A stretch of DNA of 64,000 bases, taken from contig NZ_LR778174.1 in NCBI RefSeq assembly GCF_902810435.1, positions 434,001 through 498,000 on the forward strand, read 5' to 3'. The position numbers were made by a program, and so were the translations under genes. The DNA is from Veillonella parvula. Lineage in GTDB: Bacteria; Bacillota; Negativicutes; Veillonellales; Veillonellaceae. The notes below the pieces were generated by a model. The model saw only the letters and a program-made list of their open reading frames with translations, had not been told where the DNA came from and did not search any database. Below, piece after piece: positions 8,434 to 16,887 of this stretch (position 1 is the stretch's first letter; every line of letters starts with the position of its first letter).

Positions 8434-11400
8434 TTATTTGAAGTATTTTACACCAGATGTAAAAATTGGCATTTCTAGTTGTCCAGGAATATTTTTGCTA
8501 ATGCCTGCACCACAGCGTTCGGAGTGTGCCATTTTGCCGAATACGCGACCATCAGGGCTATAAATACCTTCGATAGCGGCTACAGATTGATTTGGATTGA
8601 AGCGACTATCCATGGAGGCAATACCATCAAAGTCTACATATTGTGTAGCGATTTGGCCAGTTTTATTGAACTCCAACACTTGTTGAGGAGAAGCAATAAA
8701 TCGACCTTCGCCGTGGGAAATTGGTACCGTGTAAATTTCACCTGCCTTGGCATCGCTCATCCACGGAGATTTAGTGGAAATAACTTTCGTGTTGACCATG
8801 CGAGACAAGTGACGACCAATGGTATTGTATGTCAATGTAGGATGATCTGCAGTTAACGTTTCAATATGTCCACCAGGTAATAAGCCTAACTTGATGAGCG
8901 CTTGGAAGCCGTTACAAATACCTAATACAAGGCCATCTTGTTTGTACAAGAGGTTTTCTAAACCTTCTGCAAGGTATGGGTTGCGGAAGAGGGTGGCTAT
9001 GAATTTACCAGAACCATCTGGCTCATCACCAGCACTGAAACCTCCTGGGAACATAAGAATTTGAGACTCTGCTAATTTAGCTTTGATTACGTCGATAGAT
9101 TCTTTTAATTGTTCTGGAGTTTGGTTGCGGATAAGCACGATATCTGTTTCTGCACCAGCCCGTTCAAAGGCGCGAGCAGAGTCAAATTCGCAGTTTGTGC
9201 CAGGGAATACTGGAATAAGAACTTTTGGTTTGGCACCTAGGGAGGCGCTGCGAGGTTTAGCGTGTTGATCATGAATATAAGCGACTGCTTCACCAAAGCC
9301 GTTTGGTGCGTACATTGGGAAGATATCGTTTAGAGGTGCTTCATAGGCCGCTTGTACTTCTTTGAGCGATACGGATTGACCTTCCCATTCGATAACAGGT
9401 GTGGCTTGGGTTACGCCGATAACTTTCACATCAGGTAATTCTAAAAGATAATTAACAGCCGTAATATCTACTTCAACGATGAAGGAACCAAGAGCTGGTT
9501 GGAAGATACCACGTTCAGCGTATTTATCGAATTTAACACCAATATTGTTGCCAAGGGCCATTTTAGTGACTGCTTCAGGAATGCCGCCTTGATCAACTAC
9601 ATAGGCAGAGTAAACGCGACCTTTTTCAATTTGTTCTTGTAGTGTATCGCAGTTTTCTTTGAATCGATCCCAATCAGGGGTGTCATCGTATGTACGAGGT
9701 ACATCGAAGAATACGAGGCGGTGATCCACGCCTTTAAGGTCTTGGCTCACGATATTATCTACATGAGCTGTACCAACCGCAAAGGATACGAGGGTAGGGG
9801 GAACGGTAAGATCCATAAATGTACCGCTCATAGAGTCCTTGCCGCCGATAGCGCCGATTTCAAGTTCTTTTTGTGCTTTATAAGCACCAAGTAAAGCTGC
9901 TACTGGCTTACCCCAAGATTCTTTAGAGTTGAGGCGTTCAAAATATTCTTGTAATGTTAAGTATGCGTCTTCTCGGCGACCGCCAAGAGCTACTAATTTT
10001 GCTACAGATAAAAGTACTGCATATTGCGCACCATGATAAGGGCTCCATGCAGATAACTCAGGCACAAAACCATGAGTCATAATACTAGCCGTTGTAGTTT
10101 CACCGTTTAGAACCGGTAATTTAGCAACCATGCCTTGGGTAGGCGTTTTTTGGAATTTGCCACCGAATGGCATGAGGACTGTATTGGCGCCCACAGTGCT
10201 GTCAAAGCGTTCTGCTAAGCCTTGTTGGGATGCTGCATTTAAATCGGATACGGCTGCGAGCCATTTTTCCTTGAAGTTATCTGCACTAGCTGAACCACGT
10301 AAGAAGTAGGATCGATCTGTAGGAGCTTTTACGATAGCTTCTTGTTGTTGATTGGCACCATTTGTATTTAAAAAGTCGCGGCTAATATCTACAATTGCTT
10401 CGCCATTCCAGTTCATAACAAGGCGATTTGTATCAGTTACCTCTGCCACAACTGTACACTCCAAGTTTTCTTCGTCGCAGTATGCTTTGAATGCCTCTAC
10501 ATCAGAAGCATCGATGACACAGGCCATGCGCTCTTGGGATTCAGAGATGGCTAACTCTGTACCATCGAGGCCAGCATATTTTTTAGGGACTAAGTCGAGA
10601 TTGATTGATACACCATCAGTTAGTTCACCGATAGCGACAGATACACCACCTGCACCGAAGTCATTACAACGTTTGATAAGTGTCGTTACTTCGCCACGAC
10701 GGAATAAACGTTGGATTTTGCGCTCTGTAAGAGCATTGCCTTTTTGGACTTCTGCACCGCATGTGGATAGAGATTCAACGGTATGTTCTTTAGAGGAACC
10801 TGTAGCGCCACCACAGCCATCACGGCCAGTTTTACCACCTAGCAATACTACCACATCGCCTGCAACTGGTACCTCACGGCGAACTTGGTTGCGAGGTGCA
10901 GCACCGATAACTGCGCCGATTTCCATGCGCTTTGCTACGTAGCCAGGATGGTAATATTCTTTTACTTCACCTGTAGCAAGGCCGATTTGGTTGCCGTAAG
11001 AGGAGTAACCACGAGCTGCTTCTTGGGTAATCTTTCTTTGTGGTAATTTGCCTTCCAATGTATCTTCAAGTCTTGTATGTGGATCGCCAGAGCCTGTGAT
11101 GCGCATAGCTTGGTATACATAGGCGCGACCGCTCAATGGGTCGCGAATGCAACCACCTAAGCAGGTAGCTGCGCCACCAAATGGCTCGATTTCAGTAGGG
11201 TGGTTATGGGTTTCGTTTTTGAATAGTAACAACCATTCTTCAGTCTTGCCATTTACATCGACAGGGACGATGATTGTACATGCATTGATTTCATCAGATT
11301 CATCGAGATTTGTAAGTCCTCCAGCGTGGCGCAATTCTTTTACAGCCAATGTAGCCATGTCCATGAGGGAGCGAGCTTTTTTCTTAGTCGTGTAGAGCTC

Positions 11401-12174
11401 AGCACGGCCTTCCATATATTCTTCGAGGGCTTCCTTTATAGAGCCTGTAAAGCGACTGTCTTCAATAGTGATATCCGTCAATTCTGTCATAAAGGTAGTG
11501 TGACGGCAGTGGTCAGACCAATATGTATCAAAGAGGCGAATTTCTGTAATCGTAGGATCGCGGTGCTCCACCTCTGCGTATTGTTGTCTAATCATTTGAA
11601 GGTCTGCCAATGTCATAGCAAGGCTATAGTTCTTGATGAGAGCTTCTAAATCATCATCGCTCATCGTAGTAAATCCATCGATTGTTGCCACCGGTTTTGG
11701 ATCTTCTAAATCGAGAGCTAAGGTGTTTGGCACGTCAAGGCTCGCTTCGCGGGAATCAACAGGGTTAATGTAGTAGGCCTTGATGGTATTTTCTTGTTCT
11801 TTTGTAAAGGTGCCTTCGATAGCATATACGCGAGCACAACGCACGATGTGGCCGGATGTGAGGGTGAGCATAGAAATACATTGCTCTGCACTATCAGCAC
11901 GTTGATCGTATTGACCTGGCACATATTCAACAGCAAATACAAAGCCTTGTACATTTGGAATTTTTTCTAATACAGTATCTACAGGAGGTTCAGAAAAAAT
12001 TAAATTTTTAGCAGACTCTAGATCTTTTGCATCTAAATTTTCGATGTCGTATCGCTCATAGATTGTCACATCTGTAGCAGGCATAGATAATTCCTGTTGT
12101 AAGGTTTGTAACATGCGTTGCGCTTCTAGGTTGAAAGATTCTCGTTTTGTTACGAATAATCGTTGTATAGCCAT
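8434..12174 (-). CDS. purL: Phosphoribosylformylglycinamidine synthase (single-chain PurL)
   Basis: Converts FGAR plus glutamine and ATP to FGAM, step four of purine synthesis. At 1,246 residues it is the large single-chain form with its own glutaminase, not the PurL/PurQ/PurS type. The C-terminal class I amidotransferase domain shows the nucleophile in GICNGFQAL and the SHGEGRF motif; the central part has the duplicated PurM-like halves (FKNETHNHPTEI, GGKTGRDG, GGKDSMSG). The frame stays open to 12330, but that extension is hydrophobic and lacks a ribosome site, whereas AGGAGG precedes the ATG at 12174. It runs opposite to the other pur genes and diverges from a LysR-type gene. Confidence 0.95.
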   Translation of the reverse strand: MAIQRLFVTKRESFNLEAQRMLQTLQQELSMPATDVTIYERYDIENLDAKDLESAKNLIFSEPPVDTVLEKIPNVQGFVFAVEYVPGQYDQRADSAEQCISMLTLTSGHIVRCARVYAIEGTFTKEQENTIKAYYINPVDSREASLDVPNTLALDLEDPKPVATIDGFTTMSDDDLEALIKNYSLAMTLADLQMIRQQYAEVEHRDPTITEIRLFDTYWSDHCRHTTFMTELTDITIEDSRFTGSIKEALEEYMEGRAELYTTKKKARSLMDMATLAVKELRHAGGLTNLDESDEINACTIIVPVDVNGKTEEWLLLFKNETHNHPTEIEPFGGAATCLGGCIRDPLSGRAYVYQAMRITGSGDPHTRLEDTLEGKLPQRKITQEAARGYSSYGNQIGLATGEVKEYYHPGYVAKRMEIGAVIGAAPRNQVRREVPVAGDVVVLLGGKTGRDGCGGATGSSKEHTVESLSTCGAEVQKGNALTERKIQRLFRRGEVTTLIKRCNDFGAGGVSVAIGELTDGVSINLDLVPKKYAGLDGTELAISESQERMACVIDASDVEAFKAYCDEENLECTVVAEVTDTNRLVMNWNGEAIVDISRDFLNTNGANQQQEAIVKAPTDRSYFLRGSASADNFKEKWLAAVSDLNAASQQGLAERFDSTVGANTVLMPFGGKFQKTPTQGMVAKLPVLNGETTTASIMTHGFVPELSAWSPYHGAQYAVLLSVAKLVALGGRREDAYLTLQEYFERLNSKESWGKPVAALLGAYKAQKELEIGAIGGKDSMSGTFMDLTVPPTLVSFAVGTAHVDNIVSQDLKGVDHRLVFFDVPRTYDDTPDWDRFKENCDTLQEQIEKGRVYSAYVVDQGGIPEAVTKMALGNNIGVKFDKYAERGIFQPALGSFIVEVDITAVNYLLELPDVKVIGVTQATPVIEWEGQSVSLKEVQAAYEAPLNDIFPMYAPNGFGEAVAYIHDQHAKPRSASLGAKPKVLIPVFPGTNCEFDSARAFERAGAETDIVLIRNQTPEQLKESIDVIKAKLAESQILMFPGGFSAGDEPDGSGKFIATLFRNPYLAEGLENLLYKQDGLVLGICNGFQALIKLGLLPGGHIETLTADHPTLTYNTIGRHLSRMVNTKVISTKSPWMSDAKAGEIYTVPISHGEGRFIASPQQVLEFNKTGQIATQYVDFDGIASMDSRFNPNQSVAAIEGIYSPDGRVFGKMAHSERCGAGISKNIPGQLEMPIFTSGVKYFK

Positions 12175-12223
12175 TGTAGCCTCCTGTAATGTATATAATT
12201 CCCTATGGGATATTGACAAATTA

Positions 12224-12252
12224 AGTATAGTCGGTCTAGACTTATAAGTAAA
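12224..12252 (-). promoter_or_regulatory. Candidate purL promoter
   Basis: Minus strand TTTACT, 17 bases, TATACT; the leader to the purL ATG would be about 45 bases. Confidence 0.5.
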
Positions 12253-12300
12253 GATAATCTTACTAATGAAAAGATTAGAAATACTAATAAATATGAAAAG

Positions 12301-12333
12301 TTCATGAAGGTCATAAGACCTAACTTTCATGAA
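12301..12333. promoter_or_regulatory. Paired TTCATGAA palindromes in the purL/LysR divergent region
   Basis: Two copies of the 8-bp palindrome TTCATGAA (12301-12308 and 12326-12333) begin 25 bases apart and flank the short hairpin GGTC-ATAA-GACC. They lie upstream of the candidate purL promoter, a fitting place for the divergent LysR-type protein to bind. Confidence 0.35.
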
Positions 12334-12441
12334 GATTTCTACATATTCATTATATATTGAGAGTCTATAGTTATAATAGAGTAATGATATGTATATTTAA
12401 AAGTAAGACGTTACTATTAGTATATAACAGAGGTGAATAAA

Positions 12442-13347
12442 ATGGCAGTATCTGCAGATTTATATAGAACCTTTTTAGGGGTAGGCTTATATTTATCTTT
12501 TTCCCGTGCCGCAAAAGAATTAGGCGTGTCCCAATCCGCCATTAGTCAAAGTATTAAACAATTAGAAGGGGAACTTAATATGCCCCTCTTCGTGCGTACT
12601 ACAAAATCTGTAGGGTTCACGCCAGAAGGCAAAGAGTTGTTTGATACGGTAGCTAAAGCTTTCTCCATTCTTGATAATGGAGTTACCCAATTACAAGAAC
12701 GTGTTAGCCAAGCTTATGAAAGTTTAAATTTGGCTGCCACAGATACTTTGTGTCGCCATTTCTTATTGCCTTATTTCCATAAATGGCAATTACAAGAAAG
12801 TGAAATTGGCTTACATATTATCAATCGTCCGTCTCCTGATTGTGTAGAATTGGTACTCAATAAAGAGGCGCAATTAGCTGTGGTTAATGATTATGAGGGA
12901 TTGAGAGATAATCCTCAGTTAGAGGTAACTACGCTAGCTACAATTCAAGACGTCTTTGTTGGCGGTCCTGACTATAAAGGGGCGGGATTCTTTGATCAAG
13001 GGCGCCTTCTTAACGAGCCTATCTTGCTCTTGCATAAAGGCTCTGCTAGTCGTACATTCTTTGACGATGTGACTCATGGCGCTTGTCGTAAGCCTCGCTT
13101 TGAATTAGGTAGCGTCGATGTATTACTAGACCTTGTAGAAATCAATATGGGTATTTCCATGTTGCCTAATCATGTGGTGCAACAAAAAATGCAAGAAGGG
13201 ACGATTGTGCGCATCGATACAGATATTCCGGTACCAACACGGGACATTGTGCTTGTGCGCTCACGCTTGGTTCCTCAATCTGAAGGGGCTGCGAGATTTA
13301 CTTCCTTGCTAGTTAATCGTGAAAGTACTCGAGATAAAATTTTATAA
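12442..13347 (+). CDS. LysR-family transcriptional regulator
   Basis: A 301-residue protein with an N-terminal winged helix-turn-helix (SFSRAAKELGVSQSAISQSIKQLE) and a C-terminal effector-binding domain of periplasmic-binding fold. I use the ATG at 12442, six bases after AGAGGTG, rather than the GTG at 12433 that lies inside that ribosome site. It diverges from purL and is followed by its own terminator and then xpt. LysR regulators often control the divergent neighbour, so purL is the first candidate target; the effector is unknown. Confidence 0.85.
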   Translation: MAVSADLYRTFLGVGLYLSFSRAAKELGVSQSAISQSIKQLEGELNMPLFVRTTKSVGFTPEGKELFDTVAKAFSILDNGVTQLQERVSQAYESLNLAATDTLCRHFLLPYFHKWQLQESEIGLHIINRPSPDCVELVLNKEAQLAVVNDYEGLRDNPQLEVTTLATIQDVFVGGPDYKGAGFFDQGRLLNEPILLLHKGSASRTFFDDVTHGACRKPRFELGSVDVLLDLVEINMGISMLPNHVVQQKMQEGTIVRIDTDIPVPTRDIVLVRSRLVPQSEGAARFTSLLVNRESTRDKIL

Positions 13348-13362
13348 GAAAAAGGCATGTTT

Positions 13363-13403
13363 AAAGACATACTTTAGGAAACTTTCTTAAAGTGTGTCTT
13401 TTT
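13363..13403 (+). terminator. Terminator after LysR-type gene
   Basis: AAAGACATACTTTA pairs with its complement (one G-U) across a short loop and is followed by a T-run. Confidence 0.85.
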
Positions 13404-13492
13404 ATATATTAGTGTAAGTTTTGCCGTGCTATATTATATTCTTATAAAGCAGTTGAGTTATATAATTCATATACAAAATATTTAAGTCATAT

Positions 13493-13520
13493 TTGCAATG
13501 ACATTTATGGGTTATATTAT
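13493..13520 (+). promoter_or_regulatory. Candidate xpt promoter
   Basis: TTGCAA, 16 bases, TATTAT. The leader of about 75 bases holds only a small ACCC-TAAG-GGGT stem; no purine-riboswitch core was recognised in it. Confidence 0.5.
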
Positions 13521-13601
13521 AAGACTTTTACTAGATATAGGTTGACCCTAAGGGGTTGTTTACGTTAAAATTTAAAGATAGTTATGCGGAGGTATGAGCA
13601 C

Positions 13602-14177
13602 ATGGAATTATTAAAAGAACGCATTCGTGAAGAAGGGATTGTCCTCAATAATCGGGTGCTAAAAGTAGATGGTTTCTTAAACCATCAAATCGATCCACAA
13701 TTGTTTAAGGCAATTGGTAAAGAAATCGCGGATCGTTACCGTGATGCAGGTGTACAACGTATTGTTACCATCGAAGCATCTGGCATTGCGTTGGCGTTGA
13801 TGGCCGCGCTTGAACTGGACGTGCCATTGGTATTTGCGCGTAAGAAAAAATCCATCCTTATGGTAGATGATGTATATCATAGTGTTGTGTACTCTTATAC
13901 AAAAGAAGAGAATTATGATATCACTATTTCTAAAAAATTCTTGCCAGCTGGTGAAAAAGTGTTGATTATTGATGACTTCTTGGCATCTGGCGAGGCTGCT
14001 ATGGGCCTTGCTAAATTGGTTCAAGACGCAGGTGATGAAGTGGTAGGAATGGCGATTGCTATCGAGAAATCCTTCCAACCTGGTCGTGAACGCCTCGAAA
14101 ATGCGGGCTACCGTGTAGAGTCTTTAGTTCGCATTAAAGAATTCAAAGATAATGGTTGTGTGTTTATCGAAGACTAA
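13602..14177 (+). CDS. xpt: Xanthine phosphoribosyltransferase
   Basis: Salvages xanthine with PRPP to give XMP. 191 residues, matching the Bacillus Xpt length of 194, with characteristic stretches VLKVDGFLNHQIDP, IVTIEASGIA, VFARKKKS and the PRPP loop VLIIDDFLASGEA (120-132), and EKSFQPGRE near the end. The start at 13602 follows GGAGG; an in-frame ATG at 13584 overlaps that site and is rejected. It has no DNA-binding domain, so it is the enzyme and not the related PurR regulator. Two YbjN-like genes follow closely. Confidence 0.93.
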   Translation: MELLKERIREEGIVLNNRVLKVDGFLNHQIDPQLFKAIGKEIADRYRDAGVQRIVTIEASGIALALMAALELDVPLVFARKKKSILMVDDVYHSVVYSYTKEENYDITISKKFLPAGEKVLIIDDFLASGEAAMGLAKLVQDAGDEVVGMAIAIEKSFQPGRERLENAGYRVESLVRIKEFKDNGCVFIED

Positions 14178-14204
14178 TTAGTCTGATTATTGTTTGAGGG
14201 AATT

Positions 14205-14651
14205 ATGAATAAAAAAGCAGAAAAATTCGACTTACTCGTTGCTGATCTTAACAAAGGCGGCAACACTTGGTTTACTAAGGAAGAAATGACAGACGATCTT
14301 AATACAGTTGTATATCATGGTCGTTTAGATGTTCATGACCATAGCCTACCTGTGTTCATCGTTGTAGACGACTCCGCATTCACTTATGCACGCATTGCTA
14401 TCACAACAACATCTATTGATGAAAAAGTGATTCCTGCCGTGTTGAAAGAGCTTAACACGTTAAATCAAGATTATAAAGTGTCAAAATATTATGTGAGCGT
14501 TGAAGATAATAATATTTATATGGATGTGTCTATGCCATGTTTAAATGAACAATTTGATCCTACCGTAGTAGTAAATCTTTTGCTCGAAGTAATTCAACCG
14601 CATTTAGATGCTGTACATAAAGATATTCTTAAAGTAGCTGGTTTAGCTTAA
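14205..14651 (+). CDS. YbjN-like protein, copy 1
   Basis: A 148-residue soluble protein with alternating beta strands and helices, resembling the YbjN / type III secretion chaperone-like fold often named putative sensory transduction regulator. No catalytic motif is visible. The start at 14205 follows TGAGGG; an in-frame TTG at 14190 is less likely. It shares the pattern of TVVY, then a hydrophobic strand with a D-D/N-S turn, then NxxYxDV with the next gene, so the two are tandem paralogues. It is probably co-transcribed with xpt (27-base gap). Function unknown. Confidence 0.7.
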   Translation: MNKKAEKFDLLVADLNKGGNTWFTKEEMTDDLNTVVYHGRLDVHDHSLPVFIVVDDSAFTYARIAITTTSIDEKVIPAVLKELNTLNQDYKVSKYYVSVEDNNIYMDVSMPCLNEQFDPTVVVNLLLEVIQPHLDAVHKDILKVAGLA

Positions 14652-14662
14652 TAGAGGTTGTT

Positions 14663-15103
14663 ATGAATCCTAAATCCTTATTATTTGATAAGTTCTTGAA
14701 AGAAGAAGAAATCATATCTTTTGAACGCAAGGATTTTGATGATGAAGACGGTACAGTAGTATATCGTTCTTATATCAAGTCTCCTTTATGGGATATGCCT
14801 TTATTCGTCATTCTCGATAACAGTATTTATAGTGTAGTTCGTTTAGTGTTAGGCCCTGAAAAGGTAACAGCACAAAATATGAATGCCTTGAATGCATTAA
14901 TTAATCGTGACAATGCGACATATAAAAATTACAAACTATATATTGATGAACAAGATTCTAGCCTATACTTGGATTGCGTATATATGTGTGGTGATGATGC
15001 GTTCGAGCCTGCATTGATGTATGCGTTGATGTCTTCTATCGTAGATTATATTCCAGAATCTGTAGGTGAATTGAAGGCTGCCTTTGAAAGTGGTACTCAC
15101 TAA
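14663..15103 (+). CDS. YbjN-like protein, copy 2
   Basis: A 146-residue paralogue of the preceding gene, 11 bases downstream, starting after GAGGTTGTT. Conserved features include DGTVVY near residue 28, a LFVILDNS strand and SSLYLDC in the second half. It is more acidic than copy 1. It ends the transcription unit before a strong terminator. Function unknown. Confidence 0.7.
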   Translation: MNPKSLLFDKFLKEEEIISFERKDFDDEDGTVVYRSYIKSPLWDMPLFVILDNSIYSVVRLVLGPEKVTAQNMNALNALINRDNATYKNYKLYIDEQDSSLYLDCVYMCGDDAFEPALMYALMSSIVDYIPESVGELKAAFESGTH

Positions 15104-15131
15104 TCAATAATAGATACAAGTTAAGTGATCT

Positions 15132-15335
15132 AATGTTCGGAATTATGAAAAGAGGATAACCTGTTTATAAATGGGTTATCCTCTTTTTGTATGGATAAGA
15201 AAAAACATATAAATATTTTAATTGATAGAGTAAGTTTGTGTTATTATAAGATTGAAAAGGCAGTATTTTATTTTACAGATTTATTTAAAATTATTTTATA
15301 TGATGCAATCTATATTTTTATAATAGTTCGGAATA
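15132..15335 (-). promoter_or_regulatory. Two PurR-box-like sequences upstream of purE
   Basis: Read on the minus strand, 15132-15144 is AATTCCGAACATT and 15323-15335 is TATTCCGAACTAT. The Bacillus PurR box is A-W-W-W-CCGAAC-W-W-T: the first matches at every position, the second at all but the first. The second box lies 46 bases upstream of the purE -35, the first is far upstream next to the xpt-unit terminator. Whether this organism has a PurR is not shown here. Confidence 0.4.
15148..15188 (+). terminator. Terminator after the xpt/YbjN-like unit
   Basis: A 14-bp stem around AAAAGAGGATAACC with an 11-base loop and TTTTT. Confidence 0.9.
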
Positions 15336-15381
15336 TAACGAATGATAAAAATATTTAATAAAAAAATATTCGAAAATAGTA

Positions 15382-15410
15382 TTGATTTTGTAAATGTTAG
15401 GTGTTACAAT
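15382..15410 (+). promoter_or_regulatory. purE operon promoter
   Basis: TTGATT, a 17-base spacer ending in TGT, then TACAAT (extended -10). Transcription would start near 15417. The rest of the 434-base gap before purE (15104-15537) holds the terminator, the PurR-box-like sites, AT-rich DNA and the leader described separately. Confidence 0.75.
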
Positions 15411-15435
15411 TTGAGTACAAGAAGGAGGTAGCACC

Positions 15436-15528
15436 GTGAACTATGCAAATCAACAAACTCAAAGCAAGTCTACGGAGGCTATTTGCGCGTATTTGTCCCA
15501 GTCTGTTTTGGCTGGGCTTTTTTATTAG
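15436..15528 (+). CDS. Candidate 30-residue leader peptide of the purE operon
   Basis: GTG start seven bases after AAGGAGG, 30 codons (beginning MNYANQQTQSKSTEA), stop TAG. The stop merges with the purE ribosome site (TTAGGAGG), and the last codons lie in the terminator hairpin. This position is what leader-peptide control or translational coupling to purE would need. The peptide has no run of a single amino acid, so classical amino-acid attenuation is not evident. Confidence 0.45.
   Translation: MNYANQQTQSKSTEAICAYLSQSVLAGLFY
15497..15523 (+). terminator. Attenuator-like terminator in the purE leader
   Basis: CCCAGTC pairs with GGCTGGG (one G-U) over a TGTTTT loop and is followed by C and six Ts. 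It lies between the purE promoter and the purE start, so it must be read through for the operon to be expressed. Confidence 0.7.
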
Positions 15529-15536
15529 GAGGATCT

Positions 15537-16028
15537 ATGAAGGTCGGTATTATCATGGGCAGCAAGTCTGACCTAGACACAATGAAAAAGGCATCTGCCG
15601 TACTTGATGAATTCAAAATCCCTTATGAAATGGTTATTGCCTCAGCTCATCGTACCCCAGAGGCTGTGAAGAACTTTGTCACACGACTTGAAGATGAAGG
15701 GGCTATCGCTTTTATTGCTGGTGCTGGCGCGGCGGCTCATTTACCTGGTGTGGTGGCGAGCTTCACTACATTACCTGTTATCGGCATTCCTCTTAATGCA
15801 ACGGCTCTAAAAGGCATTGATTCTTTGCTTGCTATCGTTCAAATGCCATCTGGTATGCCTGTAGCAACTATGGCTGTAGATGGTGCTAAAAATGCAGCGC
15901 TCTTTGCAGTACAAATTGGAGCAGCTTTCAATAAAGACCTGAAAGAACAATATCAACTATATCGTAAAGATATGGCTGAAAAAGTCTTAGCAGACAATGC
16001 AGAATTACAAGGTGCTATTCATATTTAA
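15537..16028 (+). CDS. purE: N5-carboxyaminoimidazole ribonucleotide mutase
   Basis: Moves the carboxyl group of N5-CAIR to give CAIR. 163 residues, class I PurE length, with MGSKSD at residues 7-12, SAHRTPE and GAGAAAHLPGVVA. The ATG at 15537 sits seven bases after AGGAGG. No purK is present in the window, so the N5-CAIR supplier must lie elsewhere or the enzyme acts with free bicarbonate at high levels; the first is more likely. First gene of the purE-C-F-M-N-H-D run. Confidence 0.95.
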   Translation: MKVGIIMGSKSDLDTMKKASAVLDEFKIPYEMVIASAHRTPEAVKNFVTRLEDEGAIAFIAGAGAAAHLPGVVASFTTLPVIGIPLNATALKGIDSLLAIVQMPSGMPVATMAVDGAKNAALFAVQIGAAFNKDLKEQYQLYRKDMAEKVLADNAELQGAIHI

Positions 16029-16093
16029 TCATGTAAATCATCGGCGATTAAATATTGGTTAAGAAAAACAGTTTATTTAGATATCTATTACAT

Positions 16094-16127
16094 AGTTTGT
16101 ATCATTAATTAGTTTGTATCATTAATT
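16094..16127. repeat. Perfect 17-bp tandem duplication before purC
   Basis: AGTTTGTATCATTAATT occurs twice back to back, 20 bases upstream of the purC start in the purE-purC gap. Confidence 0.9.
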
Positions 16128-16147
16128 TATGATAAAGGAGAAAGATC

Positions 16148-16876
16148 ATGGCTAACATCGATTTGGAAAAATTAACATTATTGTACGAAGGCAAAGCAAA
16201 ACAAGTATATGCAACAGATAACAAAGATGAGTACATCGTTCATTACAAAGATGATGCCACTGCATTTAATGGCGAGAAACATGATACCATTCTTGGAAAA
16301 GGTGTTTTGAACAATAAAATTTCCTCTTTCTTCTTTGAATTGTTGAAAAAAGAAGGCGTACCAACTCATTTCGTTCGTCGTGAAGATGATCGCAACCAAA
16401 CAGTACTTGCATTGAAAATAGTTCCTCTTGAAGTTATTGTTCGTAATATTGCGGCTGGCTCTATGGCTAAACGCTTTGGCATTGAAGAAGGAACTCCACT
16501 TAAACATCCAATCCTTGAATTCTGCTACAAAAATGATGAATTAGGCGATCCATTTGCCAATGAATCCCAAATCACAGCACTTGGTTGGGCTACTCAAGAA
16601 CAACTTGATGTAATTTCTACAATTACTTTAAAGGTAAATGATATATTGAAGAAATTTTTGGCTACTAAAAATGTGACCCTTGTAGATTTCAAGGTAGAAT
16701 TTGGTACCCATAATGGTGAAGTTTTATTGGGTGATGAAATTTCTCCTGATACATGCCGTTTCTGGGATGCTACAACTGGTGAAAAACTTGACAAAGACCG
16801 TTTCCGTCGAGATCTTGGTAATATTGAAGAAGCATATAAGGAAATGTTATTCCGTCTTACAGGTGAGCGTGCCTAA
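16148..16876 (+). CDS. purC: SAICAR synthetase
   Basis: Phosphoribosylaminoimidazole-succinocarboxamide synthase, 242 residues: joins aspartate to CAIR with ATP. Motifs include YEGKAKQVY at the start, [12 protein letters not shown], the substrate loop [14 protein letters not shown] and LVDFKVEFG, and [16 protein letters not shown] precedes the ATG. The 119-base gap from purE holds a tandem repeat; no clear separate promoter was found. Confidence 0.95.
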   Translation: MANIDLEKLTLLYEGKAKQVYATDNKDEYIVHYKDDATAFNGEKHDTILGKGVLNNKISSFFFELLKKEGVPTHFVRREDDRNQTVLALKIVPLEVIVRNIAAGSMAKRFGIEEGTPLKHPILEFCYKNDELGDPFANESQITALGWATQEQLDVISTITLKVNDILKKFLATKNVTLVDFKVEFGTHNGEVLLGDEISPDTCRFWDATTGEKLDKDRFRRDLGNIEEAYKEMLFRLTGERA

Positions 16877-16887
16877 TAGGGGGGAAG

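Noticed and set aside
12175-12330. N-terminal extension of purL in the same frame
   Set aside because: It is hydrophobic and AT-biased, has no ribosome site, and would cover the predicted promoter; AGGAGG before 12174 fixes the start.
13404-13601. Purine riboswitch upstream of xpt
   Set aside because: The conserved purine aptamer core and its three-way junction could not be found; only a 4-bp stem is present.
15417-15523. T-box leader upstream of purE
   Set aside because: AAGGAGGTAGCACCGTG looks superficially like the T-box sequence, but the leader is only about 100 bases, lacks stem I, and purE is not an amino-acid gene.
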